From: an uncultured Pelagibacteraceae bacterium
GTDB taxonomy: Bacteria > Pseudomonadota > Alphaproteobacteria > Pelagibacterales > Pelagibacteraceae
Reading direction: 5' to 3'
DNA length: 64,000 nucleotides
NCBI GenBank assembly: GCA_902532195.1
Contig: CACAHE010000003.1
Coordinates: 47,307 to 111,306 of the forward strand
Part shown: piece after piece, positions 8,604 to 17,608 of the stretch
Position numbering within the stretch: position 1 is the stretch's first letter
Layout of the letters: each line of letters begins with the position of its first letter
Notes under the pieces: generated by a model
Database searches by the model: none
Seen by the model: the letters and a program-made list of their open reading frames with translations, nothing else
Told to the model about the DNA's origin: nothing
Made by a program: the position numbers and the translations under genes

Positions 8604-11084
8604 ATGACAAAAAATAAAATAACAGCAGTTTTGGGTCCCACAAATACTGGAAAAACTTATCAGGCAATCGAGAGGATGCTATCTTTTCAATCTGGCATGA
8701 TTGGGTTTCCACTTAGGTTACTTGCAAGAGAAGTTTACGATAAAGTCATTAAAAAAGTTGATGTTAGCAAAGTTGCATTGATAACTGGTGAAGAAAAAAT
8801 TATTCCTTCAAATGCGAAGTATTATCTTTGTACTGTGGAGTCAATGCCATTAGATAAAAATTTAGAGTTTGTTGGTATTGATGAAATTCAAATGTGTTCT
8901 GATCATGAGAGAGGACATATATTTACAGACAGATTATTAAATCTTAGAGGTGAAAAACTAACAATGTTTATGGGCTCTAATACAATAAAAAATATTATAT
9001 CTAAACTTGATGGTGATTTAGAATTTATTAATAAAGAAAGACTTTCAAAACTAACTTACAGTGGGCATAAAAAAATTTCTAGAATTGAAAGAAAAAGTGC
9101 AATTATAGCTTTTTCTAATGAGGAAGTTTATGCAATTGCGGAGTTAATAAGAAGACAAAAGGGTGGTGCTGCAATAGTAATGGGTTCATTAAGCCCAAAA
9201 ACAAGAAATTCTCAAGTAGATTTATATCAGTCAGGTGATGTGGATTATCTAGTAGCAACTGATGCTATAGGAATGGGTATAAACATGGATTTAGATAACG
9301 TATATTTTTCTAACTTAAAAAAATTTGATGGAAAAAAATTAAGAAAACTTAACATATCAGAAATAGGACAAATATCAGGTAGAGCTGGAAGGTATTTAAA
9401 TGATGGTTGCTTTGGTATAACTGGAGATTGCAAAGAAATTAGTTCGGATGAGGTAGATTTACTTGAGGGCCATAAGTTTGATGAAATTAAAACAATTTTT
9501 TGGAGAAATACTAATATTAATTTTTTAAATGTAAAAAATTTAATCAAATCTTTGGAAGAAAAACCAAATGAGGAATGGTTAAGACGAATTCATGAATGTG
9601 AGGATGAAAAAGTTTTAAAATTATTTTTAAAAGGCGAAATAAATTCAGGATTAAAATATGATGAAAACCAACTAAGACTATTATGGGAATGTTGTCAAAT
9701 TCCAGATTTTGTAAAAAAAACATATGGTCATCACATAGAAATAGTAACTAAAGTATTTAATTTTTTAAATAAAAAAAATGGTAAAATTCCGAGTCAATAT
9801 ATGAAACAACAATTATCATTGCTGAATAAAATGGATGGAAATTTGGATTCTATTTCTAACAGAATTGCAAATGTTAGAACCTGGTCTTATGTTTCAAATA
9901 AGTCAAATTGGGTTGAAAATCAAGATTATTGGATTGAAAGAACAAAATCTTTAGAAGATAAGTTGTCTGATCGTTTGCATGAAGAGCTTACCAAAAGTTT
10001 TATTGATAAAAGAGCCAGCGTACTTGCAAGAGGCTTAAAACAAGACATTAACTTTGAAACAAAAATTTTAGATAATGAAAGGGTAATGATAAATAATCAA
10101 TTCATTGGTCAATTAAAAGGGTTAAAACTAGATTTAGATTTTAAAGTTGGTGCATTAGACACTGACATTAAGTCTCTTAAAAAGGCAGCAAGACAGAATG
10201 TGGGTCCTGAAATATTAAATAGAATTCAACAAATTATAAAAACCGGTTTAATAGAATTAAAGGATGATTTTAAAGTTTATTGGGGAAAATTTCCAATAGC
10301 AAAGCTTTCACCTGGTAAAAATTATTTAAATCCAGATATCAATTTAATTGTTGATGATATGGTAGAAAGTAAAGATCAAACTAAACTTTCAAATTATATT
10401 TTAGATTGGATAAATAAAAAGATTCAAGAGGATCTAAAAAGTTTGATTGATTTAAAAAATATTGATTTATCAAATCCTACCATAAGAGCCTTATCTTACC
10501 AACTATATGAAAATAATGGTGTGCTTAAAAGGGAAAAGATAGTTGAATACTTAAATAAACTTGGTCAAGAGGAAAGAAAAATTTTAAGAAAAATTGGAGT
10601 AAAATTTGGAAGATATCATATATTTTTATTTAAACTCTTTAAACCTAGTGCAGTATCACTAAGAATTGCTTTATGGAAAAACTTTCATCAAAAATATTTT
10701 AATCTTAAACCACCTAAATTTGGTTTAAATTTTTTAGAAAATACATCTTCAAATAATCAAAATTTCATGTTGCTTTGTGGATTTGAAAAATTCGGTAATT
10801 ATTTTGTAAGGATAGATATTCTTGAAAGATTATTTATCATGATTATGAATTCGAATAATGAAAATAAAAATGAAATAAAGCTAACTCCTGAAATGCTAAA
10901 TTTATTGGGTTGTAGTAAGGAAAATTTTTTAAAATTAATTGAAAAAATGAATTATAAATCATTTGAGAAAAAAGAAAATATATACTTTAAGTATATAAGA
11001 TCAAAAAATATAAAGAAAAATTTTGAATTTAATAATAAAAGAGATAATCCTTTTAATGTTTTAAAACATATAGATTTTAAATAA
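8604..11084 (+). CDS. SUV3-like DExH RNA helicase
   Basis: AVLGPTNTGKTYQAIERML, FPLRLLAREVYD, IDEIQMCSDHERG, VATDAIGMGINMDLDNVYFS, QISGRAGR. Confidence 0.92.
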   Translation: MTKNKITAVLGPTNTGKTYQAIERMLSFQSGMIGFPLRLLAREVYDKVIKKVDVSKVALITGEEKIIPSNAKYYLCTVESMPLDKNLEFVGIDEIQMCSDHERGHIFTDRLLNLRGEKLTMFMGSNTIKNIISKLDGDLEFINKERLSKLTYSGHKKISRIERKSAIIAFSNEEVYAIAELIRRQKGGAAIVMGSLSPKTRNSQVDLYQSGDVDYLVATDAIGMGINMDLDNVYFSNLKKFDGKKLRKLNISEIGQISGRAGRYLNDGCFGITGDCKEISSDEVDLLEGHKFDEIKTIFWRNTNINFLNVKNLIKSLEEKPNEEWLRRIHECEDEKVLKLFLKGEINSGLKYDENQLRLLWECCQIPDFVKKTYGHHIEIVTKVFNFLNKKNGKIPSQYMKQQLSLLNKMDGNLDSISNRIANVRTWSYVSNKSNWVENQDYWIERTKSLEDKLSDRLHEELTKSFIDKRASVLARGLKQDINFETKILDNERVMINNQFIGQLKGLKLDLDFKVGALDTDIKSLKKAARQNVGPEILNRIQQIIKTGLIELKDDFKVYWGKFPIAKLSPGKNYLNPDINLIVDDMVESKDQTKLSNYILDWINKKIQEDLKSLIDLKNIDLSNPTIRALSYQLYENNGVLKREKIVEYLNKLGQEERKILRKIGVKFGRYHIFLFKLFKPSAVSLRIALWKNFHQKYFNLKPPKFGLNFLENTSSNNQNFMLLCGFEKFGNYFVRIDILERLFIMIMNSNNENKNEIKLTPEMLNLLGCSKENFLKLIEKMNYKSFEKKENIYFKYIRSKNIKKNFEFNNKRDNPFNVLKHIDFK

Positions 11085-11503
11085 TGTTTAATTTTTTAAA
11101 AGAAAAGAAAACTGATAATAATAATTCAGAGCTAGATATAGCCGCATTACTAGTACATGCAGCTAAAATAGATGAAAACTATACTACAAAAGAGAAAGAC
11201 ATTATAAAAAAAACACTTGAAGAATTGGGTTCAAATACTGAAGATTTAGATAAAATTTTAATTTCTGCAGAAAAAATAGAGTCAGATTCTAATCAAATTT
11301 TAAATTTTACGCGAAAAATTAAAAGTGTTGATAAAAATATTAAGATTAAAATATTTGAATCCTTGCTAAAAATAATCTATTCAGATGGACAATCTGATAT
11401 GTACGAAGCAAATTTAATAAGAAGACTGGCTGGTCTATTATATTTAGATAATAAATTAATTGGAGATTTAAAAAATAAAATAAAGTCTGACATAAACAAA
11501 TGA
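11084..11503 (+). CDS. TerB-like (tellurite-resistance-family fold) protein
   Basis: [29 protein letters not shown] and [21 protein letters not shown], TerB-like helical repeats. Confidence 0.75.
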   Translation: MFNFLKEKKTDNNNSELDIAALLVHAAKIDENYTTKEKDIIKKTLEELGSNTEDLDKILISAEKIESDSNQILNFTRKIKSVDKNIKIKIFESLLKIIYSDGQSDMYEANLIRRLAGLLYLDNKLIGDLKNKIKSDINK

Positions 11504-11832
11504 CCTATTTAGTTAACGAAAAATGTATTAAATGTAAATTAATGGATTGTGTAGAGGTTTGCCCAGTCGATTGTTTTTATGAGGGAAAAAATATGCTTGT
11601 AATTAAACCAGATGAGTGTATAGATTGTGGCGTCTGCGAACCAGAGTGTCCAATCGATGCCATTGTTCCGGACACAGAAAATGGTAGCGATAAATGGCTA
11701 GAAATAAACACAAAATATTCGGAAATCTGGCCAAATATTTCAGCGAAAAAAGAACCTCCATTAGATAACGAAAAATTTAAAAATGAAGAAAATAAATTTG
11801 AAAAATATTTTAAAGAAAACCTACCAAAATAA
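11500..11832 (+). CDS. fdxA: 7Fe ferredoxin FdxA
   Basis: [29 protein letters not shown]...[16 protein letters not shown]. Confidence 0.93.
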   Translation: MTYLVNEKCIKCKLMDCVEVCPVDCFYEGKNMLVIKPDECIDCGVCEPECPIDAIVPDTENGSDKWLEINTKYSEIWPNISAKKEPPLDNEKFKNEENKFEKYFKENLPK

Positions 11833-12503
11833 TTAAAAATAAAAAAGAGACTTCTGTAGAGGAAAATAAAACAGATTCAGCAAGAATATCTAAATCTAAC
11901 GAACAAAAGCCAGAAATAAAAAAAATTAAAACTCAAGCTACTGAAAAACGTAATTATAAAATTAAAGATTATGTTGTATATCCAAAACATGGCGTCGGAC
12001 AGATAACTGAATTTAAAAAAATAAATATTGGTGGAATTGATGTGGAGACTTATGTATTAAAATTCGAAAAAGATAAAGCTAGCGGAATGGTTCCAGTCAA
12101 TAAACAATCAAATTTAAGACCGCTTGCTTCAATTAATCAAGTCAATAAATGTATTAGTATATTAAAAAGTAAACCAAAAATTAAAAGATCTATGTGGAGC
12201 AGGAGAGCTCAAGAGTACGAAAATAAAATTTCTTCAGGTAAAATATATGAGTTAGCTGAGGTCGTTAGAGATTTAAACAAAGGTGAAGATTTAATGATAG
12301 ATCAATCTTACAGTGAAAGACAATTATTTGAAAAAGCATATGATAGAATATTGACTGAATTTCAAATAGTTATGGATTTACCTTTAGAGGATGCACAGAA
12401 AAAACTAGATAAAGCTCTTAAAAGAAACTTGGAAAGCCAAATTGCAAAACCTGTAACAACTTCTCCAGAAAAAATTGCGGAAAATACTCAAGAATTAGAA
12501 TAA
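11832..12503 (+). CDS. carD: CarD/CdnL-family RNA polymerase-binding regulator, probable non-canonical start (ATT at 11832)
   Basis: Open frame from 11829/11832: [78 protein letters not shown]... The ORF-track start (GTG at 12042) cuts inside the CarD RID domain. Confidence 0.85.
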   Translation: MKNKKETSVEENKTDSARISKSNEQKPEIKKIKTQATEKRNYKIKDYVVYPKHGVGQITEFKKINIGGIDVETYVLKFEKDKASGMVPVNKQSNLRPLASINQVNKCISILKSKPKIKRSMWSRRAQEYENKISSGKIYELAEVVRDLNKGEDLMIDQSYSERQLFEKAYDRILTEFQIVMDLPLEDAQKKLDKALKRNLESQIAKPVTTSPEKIAENTQELE

Positions 12504-12509
12504 AAAAAA

Positions 12510-12541
12510 ACGCTTCTCACAACAAATGTCATGAGAAGCGT
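12510..12541 (-). terminator. Intrinsic terminator for the minus-strand micro-ORF
   Basis: ACGCTTCTCA..TGAGAAGCGT 10-bp stem; T-run on the minus-strand side (AAAAAAAAA at 12502-12510 on plus). Confidence 0.75.
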
Positions 12542-12566
12542 AATATTTAAAAAAAAGAAATCTAAA

Positions 12567-12641
12567 CTATCTTCTTCTTCTTCTTTTTTTAGCTTTTTTA
12601 GCTTTCTTTTTTCCTTTAGCTTTTTTTCTTCTTTTAGCCAT
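12567..12641 (-). CDS. 24-aa ultra-basic micropeptide MAKRRKKAKGKKKAKKAKKRRRRR
   Basis: AGGGAG Shine-Dalgarno 5-6 nt before ATG; TAG stop; followed by an intrinsic terminator; all remaining residues are K/R/A/G. Confidence 0.6.
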   Translation of the reverse strand: MAKRRKKAKGKKKAKKAKKRRRRR

Positions 12642-12661
12642 CTTTAGCTCCCTTTTTAATT

Positions 12662-12680
12662 TCGAATCATTGTGATTCGA
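12662..12680. repeat. Inverted repeat TCGAATCA-TTG-TGATTCGA in the leader of the basic micro-ORF
   Basis: 8-bp perfect stem, 3-nt loop, 21 bp upstream of the micro-ORF start. Confidence 0.6.
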
Positions 12681-12840
12681 TTGTTTTCTTATTTTTATTT
12701 TTTTTGAATGGTTATGTCAAATATTTAATTTAGTTTATTATTTTAATTAAAAAAATATTTTAAAAAAAAAATAATACTATTAAAAAAGTAAGATAAACTG
12801 CGAATAATAATTGATTTTAAATTTAATTTTAAATTATTTT

Positions 12841-14550
12841 TTAATACAAACTTTCAAAATTTATTTTATATTTTTGAATAATTTTATATCTTTTTAACTT
12901 TAAAGTTGGTGTTAACATTCCATTTTCAATTGAAAATTTATCTTTAATCGTAAAAAATTTTTTAATATTTTCTATTTTTGAAAGTTTTTTATTTATTTTA
13001 TTTATTTGATCTTTAATTTCTTCTTCTGAATGTATTTTATTTTCATTACTTAAAACTAATAATGCTACTAAATATGGTTTATTATCTCCGTAGACAACAG
13101 CCTGTTCTATAATTTCAGAATTAACTAATTCATTTTCAATCTTTATTGGAGAAATATTATCTCCACCTGGAGTAATTAAAATATCTTTTTTTCTATCAGT
13201 AATTTTTAAATAATTGTTTTCAAACGTACCTATGTCCCCCGTATGTAGCCAACCATTTATTAAAACTTTATCTGTTTCATCTTGATTATTCCAATAGCCC
13301 AACATTACATTTTCACCTTTTACAAGTATCTCACCATCCTCAGCAATTTTTACTTCGTTTCCCTTAAATGGAGGCCCAACTGTTTCTACTCTAATATCGT
13401 CTATAGGGTTACAGCTTACAACTGGTGAAGTTTCTGTTAAACCATACCCCTGTAAAGTTGGCAGCCCTATGGCATTTAAAAATAATCCTACTTCTCTATC
13501 TAAAGCTCCACCTCCTGAAACAAAAGTTTTTAATGATCCGCCGAATTGAGCCTTAATTTTTTTTCTTATAATTTTGTCTAAAATTTTATCTTGAATTTTT
13601 TCAAAAATATCTAATGGTTCTTTTTTGATTTTTTTAAGACCCAGATTTACCATTTTTTGAATCAGTTTTCTTTTGATTCCTGTTGCTTTATTAAAACTAG
13701 AATTAATTTTCTGGTATAAATTTTGATAAAATCTTGGAACTGCAGTCATAATCTGTGGACTGCAGTCATTCATATTTTTAATTAATTTTTCAATACTCTC
13801 AGCATAATATATTCTAGCCCTTACACTAATTTGTACAAATTGTACTGTATGCTCGTATGAATGGGATAACGGCAACCAAGTTAAAAATCTAGTCTCGTTA
13901 TTTAAAATTAAAGGTTTAAGAATATCAATTGCACCTTCGCAATTGTTTAAAATTCCTCCATGACTTAATATTACTCCCTTGGGATTTCCTTGTGTGCCAG
14001 ATGTATAAATTATACAAGCTGGATCTTTTCTATAAATTTTTAATTTAGAAATACTTTCATTTTCATTTTTAAGATCAAAAAATAGATTATGAATATTAGT
14101 ATACTCATTTTCATTTGCTTGCTCTAACTTTTCAAAAGAGAAAATTTTTTTTATAAAATTTTTATTTTTAATTATATTTTTTACTTTATTAAATTGTTCT
14201 GAGTTTGAAACAAAAACTACTGATGGTTTACAATCATTTATAATATATTCGTAATCTCTCTCAGCATATGTCGTATATGCTGGAACAGTTATTGATTTTG
14301 ATAACATTATTGAAAGATCTGAAATAAACCACTCTGGTCTATTTTCTGAAATTAATAGACATCTATCACCTTTATCTACATATTTTTTTAATTCATTGCT
14401 TAATTTAATTATTGATAGATATGTTCTTTGCCAACTGTAATTTTCTTTCGGATCTTTTAAAGATGACAACAAAAAAATTTTTTTATTTTTTTGTTCGTCA
14501 TAATTATAAAAAAATAATTCAAGTAAGTTATTTAAATTTCCTAATTTCAT
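12841..14550 (-). CDS. Long-chain acyl-CoA synthetase (AMP-binding)
   Basis: IIYTSGTQGNPKGVILSHGG, GYGLTETSPVVSCN, GWLHTGDIG. Start set at ATG 14550; the ORF-track start at 14568 (TTG) lies inside the tRNA. Confidence 0.9.
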   Translation of the reverse strand: MKLGNLNNLLELFFYNYDEQKNKKIFLLSSLKDPKENYSWQRTYLSIIKLSNELKKYVDKGDRCLLISENRPEWFISDLSIMLSKSITVPAYTTYAERDYEYIINDCKPSVVFVSNSEQFNKVKNIIKNKNFIKKIFSFEKLEQANENEYTNIHNLFFDLKNENESISKLKIYRKDPACIIYTSGTQGNPKGVILSHGGILNNCEGAIDILKPLILNNETRFLTWLPLSHSYEHTVQFVQISVRARIYYAESIEKLIKNMNDCSPQIMTAVPRFYQNLYQKINSSFNKATGIKRKLIQKMVNLGLKKIKKEPLDIFEKIQDKILDKIIRKKIKAQFGGSLKTFVSGGGALDREVGLFLNAIGLPTLQGYGLTETSPVVSCNPIDDIRVETVGPPFKGNEVKIAEDGEILVKGENVMLGYWNNQDETDKVLINGWLHTGDIGTFENNYLKITDRKKDILITPGGDNISPIKIENELVNSEIIEQAVVYGDNKPYLVALLVLSNENKIHSEEEIKDQINKINKKLSKIENIKKFFTIKDKFSIENGMLTPTLKLKRYKIIQKYKINFESLY

Positions 14551-14558
14551 AAAATTAT

Positions 14559-14645
14559 TGGTGGGCAAAGAGAGACTCGAACTCTCACAGTATTACTACC
14601 ATTGGATTTTGAGTCCAACGCGTCTACCAGTTCCGCCATTCGCCC
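14559..14645 (-). tRNA. tRNA-Leu (anticodon CAA), CCA encoded
   Basis: GGGCGAATGGCGGAACTGGTAGACGC..TTGGA-CTCAAAA-TCCAA..long variable arm..GAGAGTTCGAGTCTCTCTTTGCCCACCA. Confidence 0.95.
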
Positions 14646-14712
14646 TAGGTTCATTGCTATATTTAATTTATAAAATAATAGTATAAGAAGAATTATTGTA
14701 TTAAAAGATAAT

Positions 14713-15318
14713 ATGTTTAAAGAACTTTATTTAAAAACAATAAAATTAGCGGGCCATAAAAGTTCTAAAGTTTTTCTTGGTATAATTTCATTTATAGAGA
14801 GTTTTATTTTTCCAATTCCCCCAGATGTTCTAATTATACCTATGACTATTGCGAGACGAAATGAATGGTTCAAAATTGCTCTTGTCGCTACTATAGCATC
14901 AGCATTAGGAGCTTGTTTAGGATATTTTATCGGCTATGTTTTTTTTAACGAAATAGGAATAAAGATTTTTGAATTTTATGGAGTAGATCCATCTTTTTGG
15001 AAAAGTAAAGTTTCTTCTGAGGGTGGAACAATAGCGTGGATAACTCTTTTAGCTATTGCTGGATTTACTCCTGTTCCTTTTAAGTTGTTAACTATTACAA
15101 GTGGGTTTGTTCAATTTAATATAGTTTATTTTATAATAATTTCTATTCTAACCAGAGGATCTAGATTTTTTATTATTGCTTTTTTGATTGGAAATTTTGG
15201 TTCTGCTATGAAAAAAATTATTGAAAAAAAACTTTTTACTGTATCAATAATTTTTGCAATAATAGTTATAATCATAGCATATTTTGTTTACAAATTTTTA
15301 TTAAATTTCACCTATTAA
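14713..15318 (+). CDS. YqaA/DedA-like SNARE-associated membrane protein
   Basis: FIESFIFPIPPDVLIIPM, ASALGACLGYFIGY, AGFTPVPFKLLTITSG, RGSRFFIIAFLIGNFG. Confidence 0.85.
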   Translation: MFKELYLKTIKLAGHKSSKVFLGIISFIESFIFPIPPDVLIIPMTIARRNEWFKIALVATIASALGACLGYFIGYVFFNEIGIKIFEFYGVDPSFWKSKVSSEGGTIAWITLLAIAGFTPVPFKLLTITSGFVQFNIVYFIIISILTRGSRFFIIAFLIGNFGSAMKKIIEKKLFTVSIIFAIIVIIIAYFVYKFLLNFTY

Positions 15319-15321
15319 ATC

Positions 15322-15801
15322 ATGGAAAAACTAATAGTAAAAAAAAATATTTATTTATTAGTCTTTATTATTTCACTATTATCAATTTTAAGTGCAATAT
15401 ATATTGAATATATTTTAGGAGAAAAACCTTGCTTGCTATGTATTTATCAAAGGATACCTTATCTAGCTTCAATTTTTATTTGTTTTTTAGGTTATTATAA
15501 TAATAAAAGTTTTTTTTTAATATATTGTCTCTTTTTTATTTTTTTAATTAGTATAACTTTATCAGGCTATCATTTGGGAATAGAAAATAATATTTTTAAA
15601 GAACTTCCAGGTTGTTCAAATGAAAATATTAATTTAATTGATAAAGAAGAATTGTTAAAATCACTTGAATTTTCTAGACCTAATTGTAAGGACATAAGTT
15701 TTAAATTACTTGGTTTGTCCCTTGCGGCAATTAATTTAATTATATCAGTTTTTATTTCTGTATTAATACTAATATTATTAAAAAATGAAAAAAACAGATA
15801 A
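15322..15801 (+). CDS. dsbB: Disulfide bond formation protein B family
   Basis: GEKPCLLCIYQRIPYLASI, Cys pairs, four TM segments. Confidence 0.85.
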   Translation: MEKLIVKKNIYLLVFIISLLSILSAIYIEYILGEKPCLLCIYQRIPYLASIFICFLGYYNNKSFFLIYCLFFIFLISITLSGYHLGIENNIFKELPGCSNENINLIDKEELLKSLEFSRPNCKDISFKLLGLSLAAINLIISVFISVLILILLKNEKNR

Positions 15802-16318
15802 AAACAAACTAGAAGAGTTTATTAGAGTAGACCATGCGGGTGAAAGAGGTGCTATTAAGATTTATGAAGGACAATTGCTAGCTTTAAACACTATTAAAAA
15901 AAATGATAGTTTGAGAAAAAAAATTCAAGAAATGAAAATTCATGAAATAGAACATGCTGATTTTTTTGAAAAAGAGATAAAAAAACGAAATATAGAACCT
16001 ACAAAATTATTACCACTATGGGATTTATTAGGTATGGGACTAGGATTTGGTTCTGCAATTTTAGGAGATAAAGCTGCAATGTTGTGTACTGCATCTGTTG
16101 AAGAAGTAATAGATAAACACTATCAAAATCAAATAAATCAGATAGAAGATGATGAAAAATTTCTTAAAAATAAAATAATAAAATTTAGAGAAGATGAACT
16201 TCATCATAAAGATATAGCTTATAAAAATGGTGCTACAAAAAAAGGTATTTATTCTATTTTAGATAAAATAATTAAAACTGGATCAAAAATAGCTATAAAT
16301 ATTTCTGAAAAAATATAA
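15785..16318 (+). CDS. coq7: Demethoxyubiquinone hydroxylase (Coq7/UbiF-type di-iron)
   Basis: RVDHAGERGAIKIYEGQ, EIEHADFFEKEI, ASVEEVIDKHY, EDELHHKDIA. Confidence 0.93.
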   Translation: MKKTDKNKLEEFIRVDHAGERGAIKIYEGQLLALNTIKKNDSLRKKIQEMKIHEIEHADFFEKEIKKRNIEPTKLLPLWDLLGMGLGFGSAILGDKAAMLCTASVEEVIDKHYQNQINQIEDDEKFLKNKIIKFREDELHHKDIAYKNGATKKGIYSILDKIIKTGSKIAINISEKI

Positions 16319-16321
16319 TTA

Positions 16322-16891
16322 TTAAGGTTCTAGTTCCACATCCCAATAGAGGTGGTCAATCCATGTTTTATGTAAAAAATTAGGTGGGAAATTTTTTCCA
16401 TTTTTATGTAAGTCTTCCGTAGTTGGCTGATAAGGTTTTTGATATAAAGCCATTCCTGACTGGTTTAGCAACCTTCCACCTTTTTTTACATTACAGTTAG
16501 AACAAGCTGTTACAACATTATCCCAATCAGTTTTTCCTCCTTTAGATCTAGGTAATAAATGATCAAATGTTAATTCTTTTTTACTTCCACAATATTGACA
16601 AGAAAATTTATCTCTTAAAAAAACATTAAATCTTGTAAAATTTGGATTTGATAAAGGTCTAATATAACTTTTTAAAGCTATTACACTTGGAAGTTTCATG
16701 CTAAATGAAGGGCTGCTGACAACTCTATCATAGTAATTTACAATATTTACTCGATCTAAAAAAACAGATTTTATGGAATCTTGCCAGCTCCAAAGTGACA
16801 AAGGATAATAGCTTAGCGGTCTGTAATCAGCGTTCAAGACAAGTGCTGGACATTTTTCTAAGGATATTTTTCTATTTATAGTTTTCATCAT
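16322..16891 (-). CDS. HNH endonuclease domain protein
   Basis: FSCQYCGSKKELTFDHLLPRSKGGKTDWDNVVTACSNCNVKKGGR. Confidence 0.9.
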   Translation of the reverse strand: MMKTINRKISLEKCPALVLNADYRPLSYYPLSLWSWQDSIKSVFLDRVNIVNYYDRVVSSPSFSMKLPSVIALKSYIRPLSNPNFTRFNVFLRDKFSCQYCGSKKELTFDHLLPRSKGGKTDWDNVVTACSNCNVKKGGRLLNQSGMALYQKPYQPTTEDLHKNGKNFPPNFLHKTWIDHLYWDVELEP

Positions 16892-16951
16892 AATTAGACT
16901 AACTTATATAAATTTATATATCAATATCACAAATTAAACATTAATAAATTA

Positions 16952-17608
16952 TTAAATTATTAAGTTTTTTTTAATAAAACTTAATGCATGACTTGATGCT
17001 TCGATAGGTATGTGATGCTCACAATTTTTTATAATTTTTGTTTCAATATTAACATTATTTCTAATCATAAAATCTTTTGCTTCTAAAAGAAAATTTACAG
17101 GTACAATTGTGTCCAAATCACCATGTATTAAAAGCATATTTGTTTTTGATATAATTCTATTAACTAAGTTTTCTTTGTTAATAATTTTACCAGAAAAACC
17201 AACTATAGAATTAAATTTCTCTTTAGAAGTTAAACCAATATTTATTGACATCATACTTCCTTGGCTAAATCCTGTTAAACAAATTTTATTATTAGTCAAA
17301 TTAAATTTTTGTTTTACTTCATCAATATAAAATTTTAATTTTTCTTCTCCTTTTAATGATTCTTTTAAAATATAATTTGGATCATCTACAGATAGATCAA
17401 ACCATTGAAATCCAACAGGATTAACTTTGCATATTTCATGACCATTGGGACATAAAAAAATTGTATTGGGAAGAAATCTTTTCCAATTTAATGATAAAGC
17501 GCTAATATCGTTACCATCGCCACCGTATCCATGTAATAAAATAATTGCATATTTAATTTCTTGATTTTTTTCTGGTGAAATTGCTATTGTATCTAATGAA
17601 AATTTCAT
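16952..17608 (-). CDS. Phospholipase/carboxylesterase family alpha/beta hydrolase
   Basis: ILLHGYGGDGNDI, LTGFSQGSMMSI, HGDLDTIVPV, EHHIPIEA. Confidence 0.9.
   Translation of the reverse strand: MKFSLDTIAISPEKNQEIKYAIILLHGYGGDGNDISALSLNWKRFLPNTIFLCPNGHEICKVNPVGFQWFDLSVDDPNYILKESLKGEEKLKFYIDEVKQKFNLTNNKICLTGFSQGSMMSINIGLTSKEKFNSIVGFSGKIINKENLVNRIISKTNMLLIHGDLDTIVPVNFLLEAKDFMIRNNVNIETKIIKNCEHHIPIEASSHALSFIKKNLII

Noticed and set aside
12042-12503. ORF-track start of carD at GTG 12042
   Set aside because: Cuts inside the conserved CarD RNAP-interaction domain; upstream in-frame sequence carries the missing conserved residues.
14551-14568. ORF-track N-terminal extension of the acyl-CoA synthetase (MPTNNF...)
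   Set aside because: Begins at a TTG within the tRNA-Leu 3' end; ATG 14550 is more plausible.
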